Assembly (NCBI GenBank): GCA_963402885.1 | Contig: OY727094.1 | Coordinates: 14,076,501-14,140,500 of the forward strand | Source: Antedon bifida | Taxonomy: Eukaryota; Echinodermata; Crinoidea; Comatulida; Antedonidae | Direction: 5' to 3' | Length of the DNA stretch: 64,000 bases | The notes under the pieces: model-generated | Seen by the model: only the letters and a program-made list of their open reading frames with translations | Database searches by the model: none | What the model was told of the DNA's origin: nothing | Position numbers and translations under genes: made by a program | Shown here: positions 11,149 to 23,507 of the stretch, in pieces | How positions within the stretch are numbered: the first letter of the stretch is position 1 | Layout of the letters: the number at the start of each line of letters is the position of its first letter

Positions 11149-13653
11149 ACCTTATTTCCAAGTTCCAAAGTGTAGTCTTCACTTTCATTCCTGATTCTGA
11201 GGGATTCGTATACTGTATAGTATGCTTCACCCGAAACCGTTTTCATATCAATTCGAAGGTTGTACTTTCCAGATGACGTCATCTCATGTATATTGTCATT
11301 CCCCAACCAGAACCCACCACAAACATTTCCAAAACCATGTTTATACTCCTCTCTATACCGATAAACACTCTTTTGACAATCTGTTTGAAATAAATTTTAA
11401 GAAAACCTAAAACATACATTAGCTCTTCTTTTATATCTGTTTAAAGAATATGTACCACAACACAATTAAAAGAGGTTACACTTGGTATCAATGCGGATCG
11501 TGTTGTCAGACGAAGCCCATTTGAACTACAGAACAAAAATGTGTGTTTTACTATACTGTATACAATTGATAAAAATGTTGATAAACTTTACCGTCCATCC
11601 TCCTCCATCAGTAGTAAGAAAAGATATATAGAAAATAATCACAAACTATTAGTATCATTATTGGTACAATAATATATTGACTGATGTCTTTTGCTGAATA
11701 TAAAGTTGCTCCCTATAATTCATTGTTATTATACCACCAGACAATACGTACTGTCGTAATATACACGTCCGATTACTGCCTTTTTTTCTAGTTTCTACAC
11801 TATTAGATAATTGATGATCACATGATTGTGATGTGACGTCATATCGAAATGATTGACAGTCAGGAGTAAGATACAAACAGGGAACATCGAGTTGCACTTT
11901 TTTTCTGGCTGTTTACTTTATCGTTTTGATTTAGCTTTTTGCCTTTTTTCGTATCTCCGTTGAGATCCAGCCACTGATACCCACAACATTGTCATTTTGT
12001 CAGTATGTTGCCTTTGGAGTTAATCCTTTTACTAACAGTAAACAATGGGTCTGTAACGATATCTCCACCCGAATTGATCATCATCAATTTGGTGGAATTA
12101 AGGGATCCTCAACAACTCATTGTCTGGTTGAGATGTTGTCTCTCTTTATAAAGGCTCTGACAAACCTAACACAGTCGGTACGTTAGTTGCGACTGACTTC
12201 ACCAAGGCTTTCGATTCCGTCAATCATACGCTTGCAATCCAAAAGCTGTTTGATCTTGGTGTTCGGAATGAAATTGCCCTGGGTAGTTGACTTTCTTACC
12301 AACAGACGCCAATGAGTTCGTTACCATTCCGAACTCTCTGGTTGGGTAACGCTCTCTTGTGGCGTCCCTCAGGGCACTAAGTGTGGACCAATTATTTTTA
12401 ACGTTATTATTAACGATGCTGCCGTAAACGCCCAATCATCTAAATTTAAGTATGTTGACGATATTAGCCTCGTTGAGGTCCGTCGTGATAGTGATCCCAC
12501 TTTTGTTGATTCTGACGTTTGTGATCTAGATAACTGGGCTAGTCACAACTTTCTCAAACTCAATCCATCAAAATGTAAAGCCTTGCAAGTTTGTTTTAAA
12601 AAAGACCCTCCCGATCCTCCAAACTTAGTTATAGGTGGTAAATTGCTGGATTTTGTGCATGAAATAAAAATTTTCGGTATCCCTATTAAGGCAAATTTAA
12701 GATGGGATGCTCGTGTTAGCAATATGATTTCTAATAGTAGCCGTAGATTATGCTTAATCGTCTCAAGCGTTTTGGAGTTTCTGCTTGCGATTTGGTGTCC
12801 GTTTATGTGGGGTACGTTCGTCCTATTGTCGAGTATGCCTCACCAGCGTGGCATAGTTGTATTACTATAAAACAGTCTCTCATGATTGAGCGAATTAAAA
12901 AAAGAGCGCTTCGGATTATATTGGGACCTAAGTACGACACATATCTTAACGCACTTAAAAGTTCTAATCTTCAGCCCTTGATACGAGAAGCGTCTATTTC
13001 AATTCCTTCAAAGAGTGGTTTCCTATTAATTCTCGTTCTCACAGTATGCTCCTTGGAAAATCCAACGAATGTCTCATCCCCCGTGCTCGAACTGAAAGAT
13101 ATGTCAAAAGTGCTATACCCTTTCTCGCCAAACTCCTTAATGACAAATGATTCTTGTTTTATTGGTCGTCATGTGCTATTTCTCCTCACGTGTTTGTGTT
13201 TTTGTAAATTTTCTATTTTTAGGCCTATATTTCTTATAGATTCTTGAATTTTGCACCTTTATATTTTTATACAGTATTTGTAAATTTTTAGATTTTTGTC
13301 CTTTTGATGAGTACATTATCATGTTAATATTGTTTTAATTCAGCCTGGTGCTGCGATTACGATATATTGAATGAATAAATAAATAAATAAATAAAACAGG
13401 GAAATGCAATAAATATTTATTCCCATTAGGCCTAATCTGGAATACAAATGCGGTAGACTAAATTATATCTACAAAATAATAATTATAATTATTTGTTCAC
13501 AATTACGTAGTCACACTGAATTTATTGGCCCTATCCTATAAATGTTTTAAGAACAAAAACACAATGCGTTATGCTGTTTGATGTCATTGAGATAGTACAG
13601 TTAAATACAAAGGTACCAATGATCATGGTGGAAAAGTACAGTATGTAAACTAT
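11149..13653 (-). pseudogene. PAN-FReD gene copy C, degenerate
   Basis: The pieces lie in the same minus-strand order as genes A and B. A signal exon relic spans 13653-13578, where the position equivalent to gene B's ATG reads ATA. A PAN exon fragment lies at about 11899-11740 (TPDCQSFRYDVTSQSC, then divergence). Only the last 21 bp of FReD exon 3 survive (11612-11592, encoding TDGGGWT). FReD exon 4 spans about 11385-11149 and is frameshifted in its first third, but still reads FGNVCGGFWLGNDNIHEM. A retroelement fragment (11900-13395) replaces the 5' part of the PAN exon. Start loss, truncation and frameshift make this a pseudogene. Confidence 0.8.
11900..13395 (+). mobile_element. 5'-truncated non-LTR retrotransposon (RT C-terminal half)
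   Basis: Fragments of an RT occur in order: ATDFTKAFDSVNHT near 12190, CGVPQGTKCGPIIFN near 12355-12405, YVDDISLVEV near 12450 (catalytic YVDD), then a C-terminal thumb (SKCKALQVCF, RPIVEYASPAWHS, IERIKKRALRIILG). The 3' end is a GAATAAATAAATAAATAAA tail at about 13369-13395. Frames shift several times. It interrupts pseudogene copy C. Confidence 0.8.
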
Positions 13654-13809
13654 TTTTAAATGGCACCTCATCGACGATATGACGGAGCAACCACATTGTT
13701 CGGTTGACCTGATTATAGATAAATTAGTCTTAATTATACTGTTTTTTTTTTGTTTATTTTTAAATCTTTTCTCTGACCATTCTTTTTTTTTAAACTAAAA
13801 AATTGCATT

Positions 13810-16800
13810 ATGATATTTAACTTAAATGACATTAACCCCAATGATAATATTAATATTGAAGAAACTAAATATTACCAGATAAACGATTTTAATCTACGTT
13901 TTAAGAACTCGATACATGCCAATCACTTCTCCATTCTAAGCCTGAACTGCCGTAGCATGGTCAACAAATTCGATGATATTTTGAATCTGATTAATTCAAT
14001 AAATCACTCCTTTTCAATTATTGCCCTAGAAAAAACATGGATTTCTCCAAATTCTACAACATCACTGTACGAAATACCAACATATACATTTATCCATAAA
14101 GATAGGGTAGGACGAAGAGGAGGAGTTGCTCTCTATCTATCAGAAACCCTTAGTTACGAGATGTGAAATGACCTCTCTTCAATACTAACCGAAGGAGAAT
14201 CTATATTTATTGATGTTAAAATAGAAAATAAAACAATATCTTGCGGAGTAATATATAGGCCCCCTGATACAAATGTGCAAACTTTCAACGATTAGTTGTC
14301 AATAGTCATGCAGATGATTAACAAAGAAAATAAGCTAGCATACATTACTGGCGATATGAACTTAGACATTAGCCAACACATGAGAGACAAAAACATCGAA
14401 TCCCACCTTGACAATATCCAGTCCCAGTCTTTCACTTTTCTTATTAATAAGCCCACAAGAATAACAGAAAACTCTGCTTCCACAATAGATAATATTCTCT
14501 ACAATTCCCATCTAACAAATAACATAAATACTGGTATCATATATTTGGATATATCCGACCACCTTCCAATATTCTGCATAAACACATCCGAAACCCACCA
14601 TTATCATTACAACGTATACTGTTATAAACGCGAAAATAAACAGTACAATGTTGATCATTTTAAGCATGAACTTGCAAATCAACAGTGGCAGGATGTCCTA
14701 GAATCAAATGACGCAAACAAAGCATATCAACATTTTTCCACAACTCTGCAATCATTAGTTAATATATGCTTTCCAATAAAAAAGATTAAACTCAAAGCTA
14801 ATAAACTTCAATCTCATTGGATAACGGAATCAATTGCTAAGTCAATTGTTACTAGAAACAAATTATATAGCAAATACAAACGTAGACCGACAAACATAAA
14901 TAAAGTTAAATATACAAACTATAGAAACGTACTTACCAATATTATTAGAAAACCAAAAAAAGAATACTATTTTAATAAATTCGAAAAAAATAAAAACAAT
15001 ATGAAAGAAACGTGGAATGCTATTAATCAACTTTTAGGTAGGAAGAAAAAATCCAAACTGCCATCAAACCTAAAGCATGGGACAGAGACATACACTAACC
15101 CAGAAACAAAATCCGATGCATTCAATTCTTACTTTATTAATATCGGGAAACAATTAGCTGACAAAATTAACCATGATAACAACCCTGCCATTGATCCAAC
15201 GTCATATTTGACTTAATTCTATGTATTTCAGGCCCACAACAGAATACGAAATAATGACATACATTAATAAATTAGAAACAGATAAAACACCAGATGATCT
15301 CAGTGCTCACTATATCAAGTAAAATTCCGTCTACCTTACAAAACCTGTTTCACACTTAATAAACGTTTCACTCGCCACTGGCCGATTCCCTGATGAACTA
15401 AAATGTGCCAAAACTGTACCTGTATTTGAAAGTGGCGATAGGCAAAACCTTAATAACTATCGACCCATATCAATCTTACCATGTCTTTCTAAAATATATG
15501 AAAGAGTTGTCTACGACCAAACCATTTCATACCTTAATAAATACAACATAATAAATCAATCTCAATATGGATTCCGACAAAAACATTCAACTGCACATGC
15601 TCTACTACACACACTAGAAAAAATAACATCAGCAATTGATAACAACTCATTAATTACAGGTGTTTTCCTAAATCTGTCGAAAGCTTTCGATACGATCGAT
15701 CATAGAATACTAATCAATAAAATGGAATGCTATGGCATACGTGGTATTGTGTTAGACTGGTTTAGGAGTTACCTAGACCACAGAACTCAGTACTATATGT
15801 TACCTATTGAATCACACAAATAAAAAAAAAAGTAAAAGTTGGTGTTCCACAGGGATCTATCATTGGCCCATTGCTATTTTTGTTATTTATCAATGACATA
15901 TTTTGTGTAAGCAAAGTTGTCGAACTTATTCTATTCGCGGACGATACAAACATATTCCTCAAACATAATGACTCCATAGTTGCATGTAATATACTAAACT
16001 GCGAATTACAACCACTAACCACTTGGTTTAGAGCTAACAAACTCTCAATCAATAGAAATAAAACTAAATATATAATCTTTAGAGGGCGCCAGAATTTAAC
16101 CGACTTCACAGACATGAAACTATACGTAAATAACACCACACTCGAAGAGGTAACCCATATCAAATTCTTAGGACCTTAGACAAATCTTTGTCCTTTTGTA
16201 CTCATATTGATGGCATTGCAAACAAAGTTTCAAAGATAATAGGAATTCTGAATAAATTAAAGTATTTTTTACCATATATGACTCTATTGCAAATTTATAA
16301 ATCTATAATCCTTCCCCATTTGACGTATGAAATAGTAGTATGGGGCTCCTTCGGACCAAGTAAATTAAACCGACTTCACATCCTCCAGAAAAAAGCACTA
16401 CGAATTATATGCAAAGTCCACTATCAACAACCAACACATTAAATATATTCGATCTTTATGAAAAAAATATGGCAATACTACTCTTCCAATTTCATAATAA
16501 ACAGCTCCCAATTACGTTTGACACTTACTTTCAAACAATTGAATCAACACATAATTATGATACCAGGAATAAAAAAAAACTATACCACTGTACTTAACAG
16601 AACCAAAATAGGACAACAGAGTATATGCTATAGGGGTATCAAGACATGGAATAGCCTTGAAAACTCAGTAAGAGAAATCAAGAGTATAGGACTATTTAAA
16701 AAAACAATTCATACTTATCTCCTCAAAAAATATTCTAATACCAAAAATCACAACGTATTATGAACAAAATATTTATCATTATCGATTTTTTTTTAATGAA

Positions 16801-17040
16801 TGATCTATTCTGGTCATATATTTGAAATTGTTATTAAATGTATAATAATATTTTTTTTTTATTCAACTGTCATTTATGATTTTTGCTTATTGTCCCTATT
16901 GTTTACATATGTATTTACTTATTGTTATTGTTTTTATTGTAATTTTATTTATTTATTTATTTTTTTCCAATTTTTAAATGTTACATAGGACATCACATTT
17001 TAAAGCTTTGCTTATAGTGATGCCCGATTCAATCAATCGA
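13810..17040 (+). mobile_element. Degenerate L2/CR1-like non-LTR retrotransposon
   Basis: Endonuclease start FSILSLNCRSMVNKFDDI near 13928 (the ETW motif is degenerate, EKTW), SDHLPIF near 14557, RT motifs (SKAFDTIDHRIL near 15678, PQGSIIGPLLFLLFINDIF near 15850, FADDTNIFL near 15935) and a CR1/L2-type C-terminus (GIKTWNSLENSV near 16640). At least five frames are needed to follow it, so it is dead. It ends in AATCAATCGAT near 17030-17040, resembling the (AATC)n tail of the fragment at 45238-45661. The start is approximate. Confidence 0.8.
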
Positions 17041-18690
17041 TATATATTTTTTGCTTATAACCATGTTCATCTGTAGGCCGTTGCCAATATACAGTAATCT
17101 TACTAAACCACTATCTGCTACTTTTAATACTTACAATATTATATGTTTTCATCTTTTCCATTGATTGTAAACCTCTAATTAAACTTTTCAGTATTTTATT
17201 ATTCAACTTCTGTTTCCAATAATAGTCAATATAAACAATTAATTTTTATTATTATCATTACTGTAAATAATCATTATATATATTTTATAATTAATATTTA
17301 TATTGGTTTTGTTTTTTGTAAAAATCTACTGTAATATTATATCTTATTATGGTTACCATTATAACAAATGTATGATTGATTGAATAAAGTTCACATATAT
17401 AAAGAAAAAGTGTGAGGCTGCGAAAGTGTGATTTTAGGCATAGAATATGATGATTGATGAAATGATGCCACGCACATCATTTCATCATTTCCAAAAGTAC
17501 GAGGCACGTGGTTTTTAGCAACGCACAGACTTCTCTCTGCCATTTCGGAGCATATGTTGTGATTACCAATCGTCTGGACTCGATCGTCCGACAATCAACA
17601 TATTCTAGGCCTAGCCCTAACCTAGAGGCCTATGTAGAAAATATATTAATCAATGTTTTATAATAATTATTGCTGTATTCATACAATATTTCTTTAGTAG
17701 AACGAGCGATTTTCATTATTGTCCACGTACTAGGCCTAGTCTACATCATCAATTTCTTTGATTTCCTCCTCTGCATCGCACTTTTGACAAAGGATAATGA
17801 TGCCTCGCATTTGTTTGTGGTTGATTCAAAACGATGCCTCGCACTGTTATAACCCATCATCAACCCTACTGCAAAGCATAAAATTCATAATATTTACCAC
17901 CGGAAAATATATAATATTCGTTCTATTTTTAATAAAATATGGTTTTAAAAAAGCGCACGCATCATATTAGTTGTAAGAATAATAACGGCTTTAAAAAAAA
18001 GCTTAATATCTATCAATCAATACGAGCATTGTTATCAATTACTTGTTCGGTTTACTGTGTTATGATTAGATAGCATACAATATCTAATAATAACAGAAAT
18101 CACACTATCTACCATGTCCATAAATTGCGGGAGTATAAATCAATACAGCAAGGATGTTTTCCTAAAATTTAAAAAAGAAGGATGTTGTGCTGATTTTATT
18201 GTATTTATCAAACGTGCTCTTTGAAAATGTAACTTATGTCAGTTTTCTAAATAAAGTATTTGTTTATATCTGAGATAACGAAGTTCATTCATAAGATAGA
18301 AAGAACTGGTTTGATAAATAAATCAATTCTTAACAACTATCTGAATGAATGCTAGTGCTCTTTACTTGTTATCAAGCCTATAATTTATCAATTTTACCCA
18401 TCGAGTTATTCATTTAAACATACAGATTTGAATGTTGAAAATAACTTCAATCGTATAGCCCATAAAGAGAAAAAACAGTATTGAATCTTTTATAATGATA
18501 CGACAAGTTATGCAGAATAATGCTTACAATCATACAAAATCAATTAAAAAATATGAACACGATTAAACTGACTAATCCTAGTGTCATTGCAATTTGATAA
18601 CAGAATTGATACCAATATTATTATATTATGAAAAAGAAATAATGACAAAGGTATACCTGCAGCCGGTTATAGAGAGGGAGAAAGTTATAC
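17041..18690. other. AT-rich interval without recognised gene
   Basis: No coding region is supported. A possible second retroelement tail (ATGATTGATTGAATAAAG) sits near 17371-17388. TAGGCCTA-like words occur near 17605 and 17730. Confidence 0.35.
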
Positions 18691-19277
18691 CAATTCGAAG
18701 GTTGTACTTTCCAGATGACGTCATCTCATGTATATTGTCATTTCCCAGCCAGAACTCACCGCACACATTTCAATGTGTAGGCCTAAAGATAACCTAAAGG
18801 AAGTATGTATTTGAACCATCGAAGCACGCTTACATATAAAAGCACCTATATTCGGGGCAAATCTTTAACCTAAATTCGCTTTAGCCTAATCATCAATACA
18901 TAATTATCTAACTCAACTTAATTAGTATGCCTATTTGTTTTCAATTGCTGGTACAATTTAGTATGGAAAGTATGAACCCACTTTCTAAAGCATTGAGAAA
19001 AAGATTTACTGAAAAGTCCTTAATACGAATACGAAAAAAAAACTAAACTAAAAACTTACAATAGCCTCTGTGTCGAACGGACGTGCTTTTTACCGAGCTC
19101 CGCTAGGCTTTTCATTCATTTTAAGTTTGAGGCTAATTCCGATGTTATAATTTGACTTTTATCGCTTATCTGGTCGCTAAGTAACATATTATACTGATAC
19201 ATATAAGTTTTGGAGCATTTAAGGTACTTTTACTACTGTTTTTTAGTCTCAACTCTGTGCCTATTCGAGCTAGCCTC

Positions 19278-20102
19278 ATGGCTACCAACACAAAGGAAGC
19301 TCCCGCCACTAACGCAGGCAAGGCAACAAGACATTCCAAAGCATTGTCTGACGTGATAAGTAGTCCGGATCTAGCCAGATTTATTGAGGACAGCGTTAGG
19401 AAGGCATTCGAAGGTCCATTAATAGCTGATCTTATAAGCAAACAAGTATCCGTAGCCCTCGAAAGTCATAATTTCGCCGATGCAATTAATAGGTCTGTAA
19501 ACAAGATCATGGCGAAAACAATGGATAGGCTCGACCACCTGGAAAGTCAAATTTTCGATTGTGAGAATAAAATGGCTGATATGTCATGCAACATTGCGTC
19601 TGAAAATTCCTTTATGGATGAAATACAGAGGCAGATAAAAAAACAAGGTGAACTTATTGACGACTTAGAACAATACTCAAGGCGAAATTGTTTGAGAGTG
19701 TTTGGAATACCTGAAACTAAACAAGAAGATACAGACCAAATCGTACTTGACCTAGCAAGCAGTAAACTGGGAGTTAATATTACCAATCTAGATATTGACA
19801 GGTCCCATAGAACCGGACCCAGGAATGGAAATGCACGCAGACCCAGACCCATCATTGTAAAATTTACATCCTACAGGAGTAGGAAGAAAGTTATATCTGC
19901 ACGCAGGAAGCTCAAAGGATGTGGTATCTCAATACAAGAGGACCTGACTCTGATGAAGCGTAACCTACTTGCTAAGGCCAAACAACACCCAAAAATAAAA
20001 AATGTTTGGTCAATAGATGGGAGAATTTCGGCAACTGTGGACAAGAACGACAGGGAAGTAATTATTTCTATTTCTTCACTAACTGAACTTGACAAAATCT
20101 GA
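19278..20102 (+). CDS. Retrotransposon ORF1 protein (coiled coil + RRM-like, RNA-binding)
   Basis: 274 aa from the ATG at 19278. An upstream in-frame GTG at 19257 is possible but unlikely. Residues ~85-135 are Gln/Glu-rich with heptad-like hydrophobics (LDHLESQI.., IKKQGELIDDLEQYSRR), consistent with a trimerising coiled coil. Residues ~138-215 (LRVFGIPETKQED..., PIIVKFTSYRSRKKVISARRKL) match the RRM-like nucleic-acid-binding core of L1-type ORF1 proteins, with the typical SHRTGPR segment. The C-terminal ~60 residues resemble the ORF1 C-terminal domain. Its inferred role is to coat element RNA and act as a nucleic-acid chaperone. No signal peptide. Confidence 0.8.
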   Translation: MATNTKEAPATNAGKATRHSKALSDVISSPDLARFIEDSVRKAFEGPLIADLISKQVSVALESHNFADAINRSVNKIMAKTMDRLDHLESQIFDCENKMADMSCNIASENSFMDEIQRQIKKQGELIDDLEQYSRRNCLRVFGIPETKQEDTDQIVLDLASSKLGVNITNLDIDRSHRTGPRNGNARRPRPIIVKFTSYRSRKKVISARRKLKGCGISIQEDLTLMKRNLLAKAKQHPKIKNVWSIDGRISATVDKNDREVIISISSLTELDKI

Positions 20103-20453
20103 ACTTCTTCAAATTAAATACTAACTTTTTTACTTTACAGACGTTTTTCATTACAGCACTGGTTCCCGTTACTGTATCCTGAACAATGTTTTATCTTGCT
20201 TGAACAATTGATTTATTTCACCTCACCATTAATGCTGGTGTACTCCATTGACACCGGTTTTTATGGTTTGTTGAACTTAATATAAATGTATATCTCTCTA
20301 TGACTCAGTTATTATTATTACTACGAGTACTGTTTCCAATTTTTCACATTTTAAAGTGACCTTTAAAGATAATTTTTTTGTTTACATCGCTAGTCTACTC
20401 CATGTTTCGACCTTCCTGTTTAGTTTTGTGTGTGTCTGTGTAAACAAAACCAA

Positions 20454-23400
20454 ATGAACTTACCTACTGGAAATAACAATGATAAACAAAACCGATTAGA
20501 TAATCAAATTTTTAATCCTTATTCATCATATGATAAACATGAACAAAATCTCAACCCAGATTCCTATTTTTTTTCTTCCAGCCAAACAAATTGTGAATAC
20601 TACCAACCTGAACAAATCGCCTGTCTAAGTGAAAGTGACAATCATAAACAAATATTTTCTTCCCTCCATATCAATGCCCGAAGCTTACTACATAATATAA
20701 ATAACATTCAAATATTATTAAAATCCCTTAACCATAACTTTGATGTAATTGGTATTACAGAAACTTGGTTAAAGGATGATAATCCCCTAGCACAAATTGA
20801 ACACTATTCCTTTATTCATAAGAACAGACCTGGGAGGGCTGGTGGAGGTGTTGGCTTTTATATCCGAAATGGTATTAAATTTAAAGAAAGGGTCGATCTA
20901 CTATCTGATAGTTCCGTATACGAATCACTTTTTATCGAAATTGAAAGAAAATCTGGGAAAAGTATTATTGTTGGTGTCATCTACAAGGCCCCCTCTTTAG
21001 ATGCAAATAACTTTATTGAATCGTTTGACGCCTTATTAAACAACTTGTCCAGTGAAAACAAACATATTTATTTATTGGGGGATTTTAATATTGACATTTT
21101 AAAACATCAGTCCAATAATCAGTCAAGACACTTTGTCAACTTACTATTTAGTAATTTCTTCCTTCCTTTAATCCACAGACCCACCCGTATTACACAAACC
21201 TCCTCAACGTTAATTGATAACATAATTACCAACAATATTGAATTCCCTAATATTAATGGACTGATCTACAGCGATATTAGTGACCACCTACCAATTTTTA
21301 ATATTACATCACTTTCTACCAATTCACACGACAAATGCCCAAATTCCCCAAAATCATTTCGTAAGATCAATAACACCACCATAAATAACTTTAGAGAAGA
21401 ACTTGAGAGAGTGTCTTGGACCGATATTTATTTAACTGACGATCCTACCCCTGCATTTTCCTCCTTTGAAACAAAATTTAAACAGTTATTTAATAAGCAT
21501 TTTCCATTTGAAGATCGGGTTAATAAACATAAAAAACTTAAGACTTGGATGACCAATGGACTCATTACTTCCGTCAAACATAAACATAAACTGTACTCTA
21601 AATCTCTCAAATTCCCAACTAATAGAAATATAATTGAATACAAAAAATTTCGAAATAAACTAAATTCTGTAATAAAAAAAGCTAAAAAGGATTATTATGA
21701 AGATCAATTTTACCAAAAAAGAGATGACATTAAAGGTACTTGGAAAATTATAAACACCTTAATTAAAAAAAGTGTAGTGAGTGATCACGGTGAATCTGTA
21801 ATTGACTGCGGGGGTAATCTTACAGATGACCCTACTACCATTTCCAACCACTTTAATAATTATTTCGTAAATATTGGGCCTAATCTCGCATCAAACATTA
21901 ATACTTCTAATGTAAACTATAAAACTTATCTTCCCCCTCCTATCCTTAATTCTATATTTCTCAGTCCTGTTATCAGCGATGAGATAATCGACTTAGTTAA
22001 AAATTTCAAAAATGACAAATCCCCTGGCATTGATGATATAAGTCCATCTATTATCAAACAAGTTATTCATCAAATATCAGATCCCCTATGCTATATTTTT
22101 AACTTATGTTTATCAAACGGTTTCTTTCCCGATAGTCTCAAGTTAGCAAAAGTTACCCCGATCTTCAAATCCGGTGATAAACACGACCCTGGAAATTACC
22201 GCCCCATTTCAGTACTGCCAATCTTCTCCAAAATTCTTGAACGTCTTATTTATGACAGAACATATACATTTCTTCAGCAGAATAACATATTATACAAAAA
22301 TCAATTTGGCTTCCGTAAGGATCATAACACATCTATTGCACTTCTTAAATTAACAAACGAGATTGTACAAGCATTTGAAAAAAACAAATTAGCAATTGGC
22401 CTTTTTATCGATCTTTCCAAAGCATTTGACACAATAGACCATGATATCCTAATGACAAAATTATTTAATTATGGAATCCGTGGCCCTGCGTATAATCTTT
22501 ATAAAAGTTATCTGACCAACCGTTACCAATGCACTAAATTTAAACAATCCATATCCGATCTCCAACCCATTACATGTGGAGTCCCTCAAGGATCCCTGTT
22601 AGGCCCTCTACTGTTCTTGCTATATATAAATGATATTTACCGATCCTCAAATTTACTTTCATTCCTTTTATATGCAGACGATACCACCCTCCTATATACT
22701 GACACAAATTTAGACTCGCTCCTTAAAGTTACCATTGATAGCATACCCAGCATCCTTGATTACTTTTCTGCAAACAAGCTCTCCGTAAATTTTAAGAAGT
22801 GCAATTTTATGATTTTTCGGAATTCGCCCAAACCACTAGTAGGATGCCCAAACCAACTCCAGTTTGGCACTTACCAAATACCATTAGTGAATAAAACAAA
22901 ATTTCTTGGGGTCTATTTAGATAGTAGATTGACCTGGAAAGCCCATATTAACGAAATCGAAAACAAAATATCTAAAAGTTCTGGTATTATTTTTAGACTT
23001 TCAGCATTTATTCCTCAAAACATCCTTCGTACTATATATTGCTCCCTTATTCTTCCTTATCTCCACTATTGCAATATTGTCTGGGGGAACACTTATCCGT
23101 CGTACCTAAACAAACTTCTTTTACTACAAAAAAAATGTATTAGAAACATTTCAAACTCGCCTCCAAGAGCCCACTCAGATCCGTTGTTTGCATCCCTTTC
23201 CCTTTTAAAAATTTACGATATAAATTGCCTTCAACAATGTATTTTTGTATACTCTTGGTTAAATTCCCTAATCCCCGCTCAATTTCAACCCCTGTTCAAA
23301 TTCAATTTCAACTATCATAGTCATAACACAAGAACCTCAAATAAAATACATATTCCATTACACAAAACACTATCTTTCCAACATAACATTCAGTTTTCAG

Positions 23401-23507
23401 GGCCAAAATATTGGAACAACTTACCCAAACACATAACTGAATCGCCAACAAAAAAACATTTCACTTTTAAGCTAAAAAGGCATCTATTATCCACATATAA
23501 TCACTGA
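20454..23507 (+). CDS. Retrotransposon ORF2: AP-endonuclease + reverse transcriptase
   Basis: 1017 aa from the ATG at 20454. The frame also opens at a GTG 24 bp upstream; ATG is preferred. Residues ~70-280 are an APE-type endonuclease with E103 in ITETWL, GDFNID (D210) and SDHLP (D277/H278). The RT follows: the fingers motif NYRPISVLPIFSKILE, first catalytic Asp D653 in FIDLSKAFDTIDH, CGVPQGSLLGPLLFLLYIND, and YADD at 740-743. The C-terminus has KTKFLGVYLDSRLTW and GPKYWNNLPKHI, typical of the L2/CR1/jockey group. All catalytic residues are present and there are no stops. Its inferred job is target-primed reverse transcription. Confidence 0.93.
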   Translation: MNLPTGNNNDKQNRLDNQIFNPYSSYDKHEQNLNPDSYFFSSSQTNCEYYQPEQIACLSESDNHKQIFSSLHINARSLLHNINNIQILLKSLNHNFDVIGITETWLKDDNPLAQIEHYSFIHKNRPGRAGGGVGFYIRNGIKFKERVDLLSDSSVYESLFIEIERKSGKSIIVGVIYKAPSLDANNFIESFDALLNNLSSENKHIYLLGDFNIDILKHQSNNQSRHFVNLLFSNFFLPLIHRPTRITQTSSTLIDNIITNNIEFPNINGLIYSDISDHLPIFNITSLSTNSHDKCPNSPKSFRKINNTTINNFREELERVSWTDIYLTDDPTPAFSSFETKFKQLFNKHFPFEDRVNKHKKLKTWMTNGLITSVKHKHKLYSKSLKFPTNRNIIEYKKFRNKLNSVIKKAKKDYYEDQFYQKRDDIKGTWKIINTLIKKSVVSDHGESVIDCGGNLTDDPTTISNHFNNYFVNIGPNLASNINTSNVNYKTYLPPPILNSIFLSPVISDEIIDLVKNFKNDKSPGIDDISPSIIKQVIHQISDPLCYIFNLCLSNGFFPDSLKLAKVTPIFKSGDKHDPGNYRPISVLPIFSKILERLIYDRTYTFLQQNNILYKNQFGFRKDHNTSIALLKLTNEIVQAFEKNKLAIGLFIDLSKAFDTIDHDILMTKLFNYGIRGPAYNLYKSYLTNRYQCTKFKQSISDLQPITCGVPQGSLLGPLLFLLYINDIYRSSNLLSFLLYADDTTLLYTDTNLDSLLKVTIDSIPSILDYFSANKLSVNFKKCNFMIFRNSPKPLVGCPNQLQFGTYQIPLVNKTKFLGVYLDSRLTWKAHINEIENKISKSSGIIFRLSAFIPQNILRTIYCSLILPYLHYCNIVWGNTYPSYLNKLLLLQKKCIRNISNSPPRAHSDPLFASLSLLKIYDINCLQQCIFVYSWLNSLIPAQFQPLFKFNFNYHSHNTRTSNKIHIPLHKTLSFQHNIQFSGPKYWNNLPKHITESPTKKHFTFKLKRHLLSTYNH

